A program made the position numbers and the translations under genes. From JBCCMF01 sp038747545 (GTDB lineage: Bacteria; Bacteroidota; Rhodothermia; Rhodothermales; JBCCMF01), in the NCBI GenBank assembly GCA_038747545.1, contig JBCDJT010000002.1, forward strand, positions 27,286 through 91,285: a stretch of DNA of 64,000 nucleotides. The letters are read 5' to 3'. Shown in pieces: positions 18,808 through 27,792 of the stretch. The notes under the pieces were generated by a model, which saw nothing but the letters and a program-made list of their open reading frames with translations, searched no databases and was not told the origin of the DNA. The first letter of the stretch is position 1, and the number at the start of each line of letters is the position of its first letter.

Positions 18808-20321
18808 GGTGGATTGGTTTGAATCTCCTGCACAATAGGGAGCGCTATGATGAATGTGGCTCCTTCTCCCGGTACGCCTTCGGCGCGGATCGTCCCGTGG
18901 TGGCGCGACACAATCCTGCGGCAAATGGCCAGACCCATGCCCGTCCCGGGGTAGCTGTTGCGGCCATGCAAACGGCGGAAGGGCGAGAAGATGCGGTCGG
19001 CATACTTCGGCGCAAAGCCGATGCCGTAGTCCCGCACGCTGACCTCAACCATATCCGCTGTCGCTTGCGAAGCCGCTGCAAGGCCTACCTCTACGCGAGG
19101 GGCTTGATCAGGCGGGCTGAATTTAAGCGCGTTGCTGACGAGGTTTTGTAACAATTGGTGCATTTGCGAAGGGTCGGCTTCGACGGTGGGAAGCCGCCTG
19201 ACGTACACCTCTGCCTCGGTCTCTTGGATGCGGTACTCGAGGTCGGAGAGTACGTCCACCATGACCTTGTTGAGGTCTACGGGTTCGAACGCCCGGCCGT
19301 GTGTAGCCACGCGGCTGAATGCCAGCAAGTCCGACAGCAGGCGCGACATACGGGTGGCCGCCTCGCCCACGCGCTCTAGGTAATACGGCCCTTCGCCGCT
19401 GAGCTGGTCGCCGTGGTCTTCGGCAATCAGGTCGGTGAACGCCCGGATCTTGCGGAGCGGCTCCTGCAAGTCGTGCGAAGCCACGTACGCGAAGTCCTGC
19501 AGCTCCTGGTTCCGCTGCTCCAAGACGTGCGTGTAGCGCATGCGCTCCCGCTCTACCTGCTTGCGGTCGGTGATGTCTACCGCGCTGAAGCACACGCCGA
19601 TGACCGCGTGATCTTGGTCGTAGACGGGCGACTTGCTGAGTTCATACCACACCTCGTCTTTGCCCAGGCGGTACCGGCGCTCATGTACGGTGGTGCCACC
19701 GTCCACGGCACGCTCGAAGTCTGCGCGGAACGAGGTAGCGTCGGCATCGGGCATCACATCGTAGAACGAGCCCCCTACCTGAGGGGCGCGCCCGAACATG
19801 GCCTGCGTGTGCGTCTGCGCCACCGAGTTGACAGCCTGCACGTTGCCGTTGAGGTCGAGCAGGACGAACGACTGAATGCTGTTGTTGAACAGGGCCCGCA
19901 GGTTGGCCTCGGAGGTGCGCAGGGCTTCTTCGCTGCGCTTCTGCGCGGTCTTGTCCTCCGCAAACATGATGAGCCCGCCGATCTGGCCGTCGGCGCCGTA
20001 CCACGGCCGCATCTCCCATCCGATCCAGTACGTCTCGCCGCCTGAGCGAGCGATGGGGTCGCCTTCGCTGTGCAGCAGCTCGCCTTCCAGCACGTGCTCA
20101 AAGGTGCTCGCCCAAAAGCCGCTGGCGTCGTCGAAATAGTCGGCGTGCGCCTCGCCTTTCAGGGAGAGCAGGTGCAAGTCGAAGTCACTGGCCCATCGGC
20201 TGCTGGCCATGATGTAGCGCAGGGACGTGTCCATCATCGCTACGGCGGCAGGCATGTGCTGCACGAACAGCTGTAGGGAGTTCACCTGACTGAACATCGA
20301 CGGTGCCGTGGCGCCGCTCAT
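18804..20321 (-). CDS. Soluble PAS sensor histidine kinase
   Basis: 505 residues without membrane helices. Two PAS domains (about 15-125 and 135-250) are followed by a phytochrome-type dimerisation domain with phospho-acceptor His283 (ASHDLQEPLRKI). The HATPase shows LVSNALKFS, RDYGIGF and YPGTGMGLAICRRIV. The ending of the first PAS domain (GGLIMFAEDKTAQKRSEEAL) is typical of a PAS/PAC linker. No cofactor-binding Cys or His can be assigned with confidence, so the input signal is unknown. It begins a probable operon with the response regulator (4-nt overlap) and the hybrid kinase. Confidence 0.92.
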   Translation of the reverse strand: MSGATAPSMFSQVNSLQLFVQHMPAAVAMMDTSLRYIMASSRWASDFDLHLLSLKGEAHADYFDDASGFWASTFEHVLEGELLHSEGDPIARSGGETYWIGWEMRPWYGADGQIGGLIMFAEDKTAQKRSEEALRTSEANLRALFNNSIQSFVLLDLNGNVQAVNSVAQTHTQAMFGRAPQVGGSFYDVMPDADATSFRADFERAVDGGTTVHERRYRLGKDEVWYELSKSPVYDQDHAVIGVCFSAVDITDRKQVERERMRYTHVLEQRNQELQDFAYVASHDLQEPLRKIRAFTDLIAEDHGDQLSGEGPYYLERVGEAATRMSRLLSDLLAFSRVATHGRAFEPVDLNKVMVDVLSDLEYRIQETEAEVYVRRLPTVEADPSQMHQLLQNLVSNALKFSPPDQAPRVEVGLAAASQATADMVEVSVRDYGIGFAPKYADRIFSPFRRLHGRNSYPGTGMGLAICRRIVSRHHGTIRAEGVPGEGATFIIALPIVQEIQTNPP

Positions 20322-20457
20322 GGACGGCTGTGATATGGGAACGGACGTGGCCAGGGCGCAAACCTGTAGAAACGGTAGGGATAGACGTAACTTCCACGCC
20401 TACGCGCTGCACGGGCTCCTGGGGGATGGTGAGGCTGGGGTAACGTACCCGTAGCCG

Positions 20458-21642
20458 CTATGCAACATCGGCCGCAAACCGAGCCTGGATCTGCTCCAGG
20501 TGGTCGCCGCCGTAGCGCTCCATGAACGCCTGGGCGATCGTATAGGCCACTACCGCCTCGGCCACCGTCGATGCGGCGGGCACGCTCGTCACGTCGCTGC
20601 GCTCATAGCGGGTAGGCTGGGCCTCGCCGCTGGCAAGGTCTACCGTGCCGAGGGGCTTGATGAGCGTGGGGATGGGCTTCATGTAGCCGCGCACGACGAT
20701 GGGCATGCCGTTGGAGATACCGCCTTCGATGCCGCCGGCGTGGTTGCTGGTGCGGCGGTAGCCGCTGTCGCCCTGGGTGATGGGGTCGTGGACCTGCGAG
20801 CCCGGACGGTACGCGCCCAGCATGCCATCGCCAATCTCCACGGCTTTCTGGGCTTGTATAGAGAGGATCGCCTGGGCCAGCCGCCCATCAAGCCTGCGGT
20901 CCCACTGCACGTAGGAGCCGAGCCCCACGGGCACGCCCGTGACGACGACTTCGTAGATGCCGCCGAGCGAGTCGCCTTCCTTCTTCTTGCCCTTGATGTA
21001 GTCGATGCACTGGGCGCTGAGCTCGGGGTCGAGCATGCGCACCTGGCTGGCGTCCGCAGGGGCGTTGAGGCCTTCGGCGCCATCGGCGGTGAGCGCGGCT
21101 ACACGCTCGTACCACGCGTCGGGGTGCTCGTAGCCTACGCCGCCAATGCGGACGACGTGGCTTCCGATCTCGATGCCGAACTGCTTGAGGAACTGCCGCG
21201 CCAGGGAGCAGCACGCCACGCGCATCGCCGTCTCGCGCGCGCTGGAGCGGTCGATGACCGGGCGGATGTCGTTCAGGCCGTACTTCTGCACGCCCACGAG
21301 GTCGGCGTGGCCAGGGCGGGGCAGTGTGATGGGCTCGATGCCCTCGCCGTCGCCTTCAACGGCCATGACCTCGGGCCAGCCCGACTTGTCCTTGAGGTAG
21401 GCCGCGTTGTCCAGCCGAAGCGCGACGGGGCTGCCCATCGTCTTGCCAAACCGGATGCCGCTGTAGATATGCACCTTGTCGCGCTCGATCTTTGCGCGCC
21501 CGCCTCGTCCGAAGCCCAGCCAGCGCCGGGCCAGGTGCGTGTTGATGTCTGCGGCGCCTACAGGCACACCCGCAGGCAACCCTTCCACAATGCCAATCAG
21601 CGCCTCGCCGTGCGACTCGCCTGCCGTAAAGTACCGGATCAT
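20458..21642 (-). CDS. aroC: Chorismate synthase
   Basis: 394 residues. Catalyses the last common step of aromatic amino-acid synthesis, 5-enolpyruvylshikimate 3-phosphate to chorismate, using reduced FMN. Family motifs are all present: RYFTAGESHGEALIGIVEG at the start, RGGRAKIERDKVHIYSG, RPGHADLVGVQKYG, DRSSARETA with the catalytic region, and SNHAGGIEGGISNG. The length fits the bacterial enzyme. It stands alone here, with no other aro genes, 136 bp downstream of the kinase gene that starts at 20321 and is transcribed on the same strand. Confidence 0.97.
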   Translation of the reverse strand: MIRYFTAGESHGEALIGIVEGLPAGVPVGAADINTHLARRWLGFGRGGRAKIERDKVHIYSGIRFGKTMGSPVALRLDNAAYLKDKSGWPEVMAVEGDGEGIEPITLPRPGHADLVGVQKYGLNDIRPVIDRSSARETAMRVACCSLARQFLKQFGIEIGSHVVRIGGVGYEHPDAWYERVAALTADGAEGLNAPADASQVRMLDPELSAQCIDYIKGKKKEGDSLGGIYEVVVTGVPVGLGSYVQWDRRLDGRLAQAILSIQAQKAVEIGDGMLGAYRPGSQVHDPITQGDSGYRRTSNHAGGIEGGISNGMPIVVRGYMKPIPTLIKPLGTVDLASGEAQPTRYERSDVTSVPAASTVAEAVVAYTIAQAFMERYGGDHLEQIQARFAADVA

Positions 21643-21769
21643 GTAATTCTGTTGAGTCCGTGTCCTGAGTGGGAGAGGAGGGGCCGGAATCTACACCACA
21701 GACGCCTCAGAAGGCGCACGAGCGGCGCGGAAGTACGCTTTGTCATTCCTTCTTCACTCGTTCGCTACG

Positions 21770-22675
21770 TCAGTGCGGCGCGCGCGTCTGCTGGTTGACG
21801 TAGCCCGCCCGCTGCAGCAATTCCAGCGGCGGCACCCAGCGCACCGTGTCTACGTACGCCGCGCCCACAAAGCCAAAGCCGTTCTCGACGTTGGAAAACA
21901 AGCCGGGCTCCACCAGCACCTCGGCATCGAACCGCCCGATAGGCGACACCCAGGCGGCGTCGCCTACGTGGATGCGCGCTTCGATGGCATTGAGCACCAG
22001 CAGGGCAAAGCGCTCGTCGAAGGCGTCGTACGCCTCCCGCACGGCTTCTACATCTGCCGTGAGGTCCACGTTGATCTCCCATCCGCCGTTCACAGGCTGG
22101 GCCCGCCCCTCGTAGGGTACAATCACGTTGAGCGCGCGTGTGGTGGTGGTCCCTGCCCCCGCCACCGACTCTACCTGGTACTCTACGTCGATGCGGGGCA
22201 TCGTGGGCGGCTCGCCGTCGACGCGGACGGGCAGCAAGATCGGGCGTACCTGCCCTCGGTTGGGTTCGGCGACCCGCACCGTCACGGGCGGCGGCACCGT
22301 CACCGGCGCGGTCGTGCTCGTGGCGCTGTCAGACCGCTGGGCCTCGAACGTGAACGTCTCGCCGTGATGCACCGGGAAGGCCGACCAGAACACATGCCGC
22401 CGGTCGCCATCGGCCAGTGTCACCAGCGAGTCCTTCCACACGCGCACCTCGCCCGTCGTTTGGTTGCGCGAGGTGAAGGTGGCATCGAGGTCTACGTCGC
22501 CAATCAGCTGGAGCTGGTTCTCGATGGAAAAGAGCCGTACGGCCTGCGTGTCCACCTCGGGGTTCACCAGCCCCCACATCGTAAAGGGCCGCTCGGTGCC
22601 TTCGATAGGGTCAACCGATGTGTCGCAGCCGAGCAGCGCGCTCCAAAGCATGAGGATGACGAGGCCGCGCTTCAT
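21770..22675 (-). CDS. DUF4249-like lipoprotein paired with a TonB receptor
   Basis: 301 residues. A lipoprotein signal peptide ends at LWSALLGC, so the mature protein begins at Cys17. The rest is beta-rich (FTMWGLVNPEVDTQAVRLFS; VHHGETFTFEAQRS) and resembles the DUF4249 proteins that accompany TonB receptors in Bacteroidota. Its ATG overlaps the stop of the receptor gene by 4 nt, which implies coupled translation and a joint surface role such as ligand capture or receptor plugging. The family name is from memory and rests on overall pattern and context. Confidence 0.8.
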   Translation of the reverse strand: MKRGLVILMLWSALLGCDTSVDPIEGTERPFTMWGLVNPEVDTQAVRLFSIENQLQLIGDVDLDATFTSRNQTTGEVRVWKDSLVTLADGDRRHVFWSAFPVHHGETFTFEAQRSDSATSTTAPVTVPPPVTVRVAEPNRGQVRPILLPVRVDGEPPTMPRIDVEYQVESVAGAGTTTTRALNVIVPYEGRAQPVNGGWEINVDLTADVEAVREAYDAFDERFALLVLNAIEARIHVGDAAWVSPIGRFDAEVLVEPGLFSNVENGFGFVGAAYVDTVRWVPPLELLQRAGYVNQQTRAPH

Positions 22676-24921
22676 TTGACGTCCACCTTGAGGCCAAAGG
22701 TGGGCAGAAACGGCAGCTGGTCGGTGCGGCTGAGGGTGAAGAGGTCCAGGCTGAGCAGGTTGCTGCGGTTGTACACGTTGATGATGCCCGCCTGCGCCGT
22801 GAGCGAGAGGGCGGGGAGGTCAAACGTACGCTCTGCCGACACGTCCAGGCGGTGATACGCGGGGAGGACGCCGTCGTACGGGCGGGTGTAGATGACACGC
22901 TGCTCATCGCCGGCGCTGAAGAGGTCGCTCACGCCCTGCATCAGCACAAAGCCGTCGAAGCCGACGATGCGGCTGTACGGCAGGCCGGAGCCGTAATTCC
23001 AGCGGATGCTCAGGTCCACACCGCCCAGCTGCGTGCCGAGCAGCGCATTGACTTGGTGGCGCCTGTCGTGCGGCGGTCGGAAGGAGAGCGTTTCGGTGCC
23101 GTACCAGAGGAGCAGGTTTTCCTGCTGGGCTTCGTACCGCACCGACGACAGCCCGTAGTTGACGTAGGCGTACAGGTTGCGGCCCGTCCACTCGGCGCGC
23201 AGGTCAAGGCCGCTGGAGCGTCCCGAAGCGGGTTGCAGCTTGGTGCTGAAGCGCGGAAACGCCGTCCACTCGCTGATGTACAGCCCGCTCAGCCACTTGT
23301 GGTAGATCTCGGCCGAGAGTTCAATGTTGGCGCGTGGCCTCACGTTATACCCTGCCAGCACATGCGTGGCGCGTGGCCACTCATCCGGCGGTGGGTTGCG
23401 CCAAGCGGTGAAGATGCTGGTGGCATCGCGGCGGTCGTGCAGGCCGATCACTTCCTGGTGGTGCAGCCCGAAAGCCGTGCTGAAGGCGTGCGGGCCTGTC
23501 TCATACACGGCGCGGAAGCGAGGTTCGAAGAAGGCGTGCATGCCCGTGGTGCTGGGGAAGAAGTGGAGCACCACGCCCGGTCGTACCAACAGCCCCTTGG
23601 CCACGTAGATGTCGGGCTCGGCATAGAAGCCCGCCTTCGTGCGGCGGTTGAAGTCGAAGCTCAGGTTTTGGTACAGCCCGGAGAGCTGTGCGCCGAACTC
23701 GGACGTGCGCCAGAACAGCCCATAGTTCATGTCCACGCCGCCCAAAAAGTACGTCATGTTGACGCCGTAGCTGAAGCCCGTGAAGTCGACGGTGCGCACG
23801 GGGTCGCCCTCCGGCCCCACGGTAGAGTTGAGCCGTGAGATAGAGACCTGGATCTCCGTAAAAAACGGACGGTCCTTCGCTAGAAACAGGTAGCGCAGGC
23901 CATACGAGCCGTTGCGCCACCGCACCTCGTCCAGGTCGCGGCCCGGTGCGGGCTCACCGATGGCGCCGCGGTCGTAGGTGTAGATGCCGCTGAGCGAGAT
24001 CTGGTGGTTCTGGTTGAGCACCGTGTGCAGCTTCACGAAGGCATCGCCAAACTTGAAGGGCAGCGGACGGTCGATGTAGCGCGAGGCGCCTTGGTCCAGC
24101 ACCGAGTGCCGCACGGAGGCGAGCAGCGAGACCTGGTCTTTGGCGATCGGCCCCTCCACCTGGGCGGCGCTGAGGAACGGGCCCACCGAGGCCGTGCCAT
24201 CCCAGCGGCGCTTGTTGCCGTTGCGGCTGTACACGTCGATGACTGACGCGATGCGGCCAGAGTAGCGGCTGCCGAAGCCGCCCGCATACACGTCGGCCCG
24301 GCTGATGATGTCGGTGGGGAAGGCTGAGAAGAAGCCGAGCACGTGGAACGGCTGCAAGAGCGTCATGCCATCGAGCCGCACCAGGTTGTGCGACGGCTCG
24401 CCGCCCCGGATGAAGAGCTGCCCGCCCTGGTCGCCGATGGTGACAATGCCGGGTAAGGTGGTGAGGTACGTGGCCAAGTCGCCCGACACATCGGGTGTGG
24501 GCACACGCTCAATGTTCTCCGGCGTGATGGTCTGGGCGCCCGCGATGAGGCGGGCCGCGCTGCCTTCAGCTTCGGCTTCCACCATCACCTCTTGCAACTC
24601 GGTCTCTTGCGGAGCCAGCACGATGTTGAAGGTGCGCACCTCGCCTGCAGTCAACGCTAGCGTGTCCACCTGGGCCTCGTACCCAATGAACGACGCTCGC
24701 ACGATGTAGCGGCCCGGCGTGAGGCGAGCGATGGCATAGATCCCGTTGCCATCGGTCACCGTCCCGCTCACGTCGCCCTCAGCGCTTGTGGCGACGACGT
24801 TGACGCCCTGGAGGGCTTCGCCATCGTCGGCGCCCGTGATGAACCCGCGTACCGTAGCGGTCTGCGCATGGGCTGCTCCGCTGGCCAAGGCGAGCACCAG
24901 GAGGAGAAGACAGCGGCGCAT
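22672..24921 (-). CDS. TonB-dependent receptor with carboxypeptidase-like N-terminal domain
   Basis: 749 residues. Signal peptide MRRCLLLLVLALASGAAHAQ, then a carboxypeptidase-regulatory-like domain (TVRGFITGADDGEALQGVNV to about residue 95), a plug (residues about 120-240; LPGIVTIGDQGGQLFIRGG) and a 22-strand-type barrel. It imports an unknown ligand across the outer membrane. I use ATG 24921, which gives the signal peptide. The stop overlaps the lipoprotein ATG by 4 nt. A perfect TAnnTTTG box lies 33 nt upstream of the ATG. No substrate clue beyond the paired lipoprotein. Confidence 0.93.
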   Translation of the reverse strand: MRRCLLLLVLALASGAAHAQTATVRGFITGADDGEALQGVNVVATSAEGDVSGTVTDGNGIYAIARLTPGRYIVRASFIGYEAQVDTLALTAGEVRTFNIVLAPQETELQEVMVEAEAEGSAARLIAGAQTITPENIERVPTPDVSGDLATYLTTLPGIVTIGDQGGQLFIRGGEPSHNLVRLDGMTLLQPFHVLGFFSAFPTDIISRADVYAGGFGSRYSGRIASVIDVYSRNGNKRRWDGTASVGPFLSAAQVEGPIAKDQVSLLASVRHSVLDQGASRYIDRPLPFKFGDAFVKLHTVLNQNHQISLSGIYTYDRGAIGEPAPGRDLDEVRWRNGSYGLRYLFLAKDRPFFTEIQVSISRLNSTVGPEGDPVRTVDFTGFSYGVNMTYFLGGVDMNYGLFWRTSEFGAQLSGLYQNLSFDFNRRTKAGFYAEPDIYVAKGLLVRPGVVLHFFPSTTGMHAFFEPRFRAVYETGPHAFSTAFGLHHQEVIGLHDRRDATSIFTAWRNPPPDEWPRATHVLAGYNVRPRANIELSAEIYHKWLSGLYISEWTAFPRFSTKLQPASGRSSGLDLRAEWTGRNLYAYVNYGLSSVRYEAQQENLLLWYGTETLSFRPPHDRRHQVNALLGTQLGGVDLSIRWNYGSGLPYSRIVGFDGFVLMQGVSDLFSAGDEQRVIYTRPYDGVLPAYHRLDVSAERTFDLPALSLTAQAGIINVYNRSNLLSLDLFTLSRTDQLPFLPTFGLKVDVK

Positions 24922-24954
24922 AAAGCGGGACCGTATGGACGAGCGAGGGTAGCG

Positions 24955-24962
24955 CAAATATA
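24955..24962 (-). promoter_or_regulatory. Bacteroidota-type -7 box before the TonB receptor
   Basis: Minus-strand TATATTTG matches the Bacteroidota -7 consensus TAnnTTTG. It predicts a transcription start near 24948 and a leader of roughly 27 nt before ATG 24921. I see no clear -33 TTG at the usual spacing. Confidence 0.5.
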
Positions 24963-25256
24963 GCCGAACAGGCACCCACAGCGCTTCACGGCGTGATATT
25001 CGTACCGCACTTGTGGCAATTCGCAGCGGAGCAGAGTCCAGCCACATCCGCTTCCGAATGGGCAGGTTAGTCCCGGTCGTGCGGCGATTTGGAGCTATCC
25101 GTTCTGGTCAAATCGGCAGACTAACGGCAACTGTGAGGAGTGCAGCGTACCTGTTCGAACAACGGGATCAATTCCCCCGTGGCAAGGCCTAAGAATTTGT
25201 AATCGCTGGCTTTTGGTCGTAGCGTTGGGCCTGGAAAGTGCCCTTGGAGCGAAGTT

Positions 25257-26801
25257 ATGCGCGTACCTCAATCAACCGATGTCACATCGCTTGCGTCAGC
25301 CCGTGAGCATCCACCCGGTGTGGCGGAAGCCTCGCCGTTTGCCCATGTGCCTGATGCGTTTGAGCGGCTTGCACGGCGCGAAACGCTCTACCGCCGATTG
25401 GTGGAGACGACCAGCGATGGCGTGTGGGTCATTGACACCGAGCATCAAACGACGTTCGTCAATGAGGCCATGGTCGATATGCTGGGCTACGCCAAGGCCG
25501 ACTTGCTGGCCATGACGATCTACGATGTCGTGGATCCGCAGATGCATGAGACGCTCGATGAAAACCGGCGCAAGCGTGTTGCAGGCCAGAGCGACGAGTA
25601 CGAACTCGGGCTCAAGCACGCCAACGGGCGCACCGTCTGGGCATCCATACGCGCCACGCCGATGCATGCCCCGGAAGGCGCCTACGAAGGCGTGTTTGCG
25701 ATCGTGACCAATGTGACGGAGCAGCGTGCGCAGCGTCATGCTCTCCAGCGCAGCGAGGCGCGCTTGGAAGCGATGTTGCACAGCATCACAGACGCCTTCT
25801 TCGCCGTAGACAAGGCATGGACCATCATCGCGATGAACCCGCAGGCGGAGCCCCTCATGGACGCCAAACGCGAGGCGTTGATTGGCCAGAACCTGTGGGA
25901 CTGTTACCCCGAGGCGCGTGAAACGACGTTTTATCGCAACTACCACCGCGCTATCGCTGAGCAGGTGACGGTGCGATTCGAAGAGTATTATCCGCCGCTA
26001 AACACGTGGTTTGAAGTGCGCGCCTTTCCGTTTGACGGTGGCCTCTCGGTATACTTCACCGATATCACGCCGCGCAAGCTGTACGAGGCCAAACTGGAGT
26101 CCACGGCCGCAGCACTTGAGCAGCGCAACAAGGAGCTGGAGCAATTCGCCTACATCGCTTCGCACGATCTGAAGTCACCGCTGCAGTCCATCTCCGGGCT
26201 CGTGAAGCTGTTTCGGAAGCGCTATGGCGATGCGCTAGAGGGCGTGGGGCAGCAATATCTCGACTTCATCGCGGACGGTGTCGATCGGATGGCGCGGCTG
26301 ATCGACGACTTGCTCAACTTCTCCAGGGCCAGCAACAAAGCCCTGAAGCTGCAGCCTGTGGAGTTGGACGCCATGATCCGAGTGCAACTCCACCAGTTAG
26401 AAGCGCAAATTGTGGCGGCCGAAGCCGAGATCACCGTGGACCCGTTGCCCGTGGTGATGGCCGATGGCCGCTACTTGGGGCAAGTGTTTCAGAACTTGCT
26501 CGCCAACGCGTTGGCCTACCGTCGGCCTGGGGTGGCGCCTGTTGTGCAGGTGAGCGCTAGCCGAGAGGCAGACAGGTGGCGTATCGATGTGCGCGACAAC
26601 GGCATCGGCATCGCAGAGGAACACCAGGAGCGGATCTTCGACATCTTCCAGCGGCTCCATACCGAGGAGGATTATCCGGGTACAGGCATTGGCTTGGCCA
26701 TCTGCCAGCGCGTGGTGGAGCGCCACGGCGGCACACTCTCGGTTACCTCTCTGCCTGGCGAGGGCTCCACATTCAGCGTGCGGCTCCCCGCGAGCGCGTA
26801 G
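25257..26801 (+). CDS. Soluble PAS sensor histidine kinase (orphan)
   Basis: 514 residues, no membrane helices. PAS domain 1 covers about 42-155 (TTSDGVWVIDTEHQTTFVNE) and PAS domain 2 about 165-275 (DAFFAVDKAWTIIAMN). The dimerisation His is His303 (ASHDLKSPLQSISG). The HATPase carries LLANALAYRR, RDNGIGIAEEHQ and YPGTGIGLAICQRVVERHGG. It is the same phytochrome-like kinase type as the genes at 18804 and 56393. No receiver gene adjoins it, so its partner is not visible. The region 25048-25256 before it shows no clear promoter. Confidence 0.92.
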   Translation: MRVPQSTDVTSLASAREHPPGVAEASPFAHVPDAFERLARRETLYRRLVETTSDGVWVIDTEHQTTFVNEAMVDMLGYAKADLLAMTIYDVVDPQMHETLDENRRKRVAGQSDEYELGLKHANGRTVWASIRATPMHAPEGAYEGVFAIVTNVTEQRAQRHALQRSEARLEAMLHSITDAFFAVDKAWTIIAMNPQAEPLMDAKREALIGQNLWDCYPEARETTFYRNYHRAIAEQVTVRFEEYYPPLNTWFEVRAFPFDGGLSVYFTDITPRKLYEAKLESTAAALEQRNKELEQFAYIASHDLKSPLQSISGLVKLFRKRYGDALEGVGQQYLDFIADGVDRMARLIDDLLNFSRASNKALKLQPVELDAMIRVQLHQLEAQIVAAEAEITVDPLPVVMADGRYLGQVFQNLLANALAYRRPGVAPVVQVSASREADRWRIDVRDNGIGIAEEHQERIFDIFQRLHTEEDYPGTGIGLAICQRVVERHGGTLSVTSLPGEGSTFSVRLPASA

Positions 26802-26840
26802 GCTTGCAGGACAGCAGCGAGGCTACAACCAGGGAGCGGC

Positions 26841-27302
26841 CTACGTCTGGTAGTACTGCAGGATGTCGGCCTCGGCGGTGCTTTCTTCGAGCACCTCGCC
26901 GCACTTGCGGCAGGTGAAGCGGATGCTTTTGGGGTGGCCCATGCTGAGGCCTAGGAAAACGCCCGACCAGTAGTTGAAGCTGGGGTACTGGGCCTCGGGC
27001 GAGACCCAGAAGCTGGCGCGGGTGTGCCCACAGCGGCACGTGGGCAGGTTGGCGTCGCTGTACGCCTGCTCCAAGTTGACCTGCACCGTGACCGCGGTGC
27101 CCACGGCTTCGTGAATCGCCAGCGTAGCGCGGCGGGCGGCCTGCCGGGCGAAGGGCGCGTCGGTATCGTCGAGCACCAGCGTCACGCTGACGGCATCGCC
27201 CTCGACCCGAACATCGCGGATGCGCTCCATCTGCGCCAGCGTCTGTCGGTGTTGCGGCTCTTGGAGGTGGGCGAGGGCATCGAGGATGTGGTCAGGCGAC
27301 AT
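26841..27302 (-). CDS. DUF59/MIP18-like domain fused to a zinc-ribbon
   Basis: 153 residues. The first half (DHILDALAHLQEPQHRQTLA; then VEGDAVSVTLVLDDTDAP) matches the pattern of FeS-assembly DUF59/MIP18 domains, also found at the N-terminus of Mrp/ApbC carriers. The second half has two Cys pairs, CRCGH and FTCRKCGEV, which would form a zinc ribbon. No P-loop ATPase is attached, unlike Mrp. A role in iron-sulfur or thiol-metal handling is plausible but not shown. Convergent with the upstream kinase gene (39 bp apart). Confidence 0.7.
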   Translation of the reverse strand: MSPDHILDALAHLQEPQHRQTLAQMERIRDVRVEGDAVSVTLVLDDTDAPFARQAARRATLAIHEAVGTAVTVQVNLEQAYSDANLPTCRCGHTRASFWVSPEAQYPSFNYWSGVFLGLSMGHPKSIRFTCRKCGEVLEESTAEADILQYYQT

Positions 27303-27434
27303 GTGTGCAGGACGGGACGTGAGGCGGGCAGTGGCTACGAGTCCCTTGATGCTGCGTTCCGCTAGGTGTTACGCATCCGCGACGGGCTCCATGCAACTTT
27401 CTCCAAACCGCCCGTAGGCTCTGCCTTTAATATC

Positions 27435-27442
27435 TACATTTG
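27435..27442 (+). promoter_or_regulatory. -7 box of the PadR-permease operon
   Basis: TACATTTG matches TAnnTTTG. Transcription would start within a few bases of ATG 27451, giving an almost leaderless message. Flanking AT-rich sequence (AATATCTA before, GATAAT after) could hold a PadR operator, but I see no perfect palindrome. Confidence 0.5.
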
Positions 27443-27450
27443 TGGATAAT

Positions 27451-27792
27451 ATGAAGGGCAACAACCTGGGCGAGTTCGAAGAGCTGATCCTGCTGACGGT
27501 GGCCGCGCTGCACGGCGGCGCGTACGGCCTTGCCATCAAGAAGACGCTTGCGGCCGAGACCGAACGTAAGGTGACGCTGAGCGCTGTCCATGCCGCCTGT
27601 AACAGGCTGCAAGACAAGGGTTTTCTGTCGGCCGAGTTCGGGGCCGCCACCGCGCGGCGCGGCGGCAAGCGCAAGAAGCTGTACACCGTCACAGTGCGCG
27701 GGCAGGAGGCCTTGCACGAGGCCCAAGCGCTTCGCATGCGCCTGTGGCGCCGCATCCCGCCCGGCAACCTCCAGATCGACGTGTCATGGTAG
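27451..27792 (+). CDS. PadR-family transcriptional regulator
   Basis: 113 residues, a winged-helix repressor. Typical PadR features are EELILLTVAALHGGAYGLAI, AVHAACNRLQDKGFL and the basic wing RRGGKRKKLYTVT. PadR repressors often control the adjacent transport genes and respond to small toxic or cell-envelope compounds. Its stop codon overlaps the permease start by 7 nt (ATGGTAG), so the two are translationally linked. ATG 27451 is preferred; a GTG at 27442 lies inside the promoter box. Confidence 0.9.
   Translation: MKGNNLGEFEELILLTVAALHGGAYGLAIKKTLAAETERKVTLSAVHAACNRLQDKGFLSAEFGAATARRGGKRKKLYTVTVRGQEALHEAQALRMRLWRRIPPGNLQIDVSW

Noticed and set aside
20440..20455. GGGTA/TACCC stem as a third copy of the PPC upstream element
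   Set aside because: It has the arms in opposite order, a 3-nt loop, and no further similarity; probably chance.
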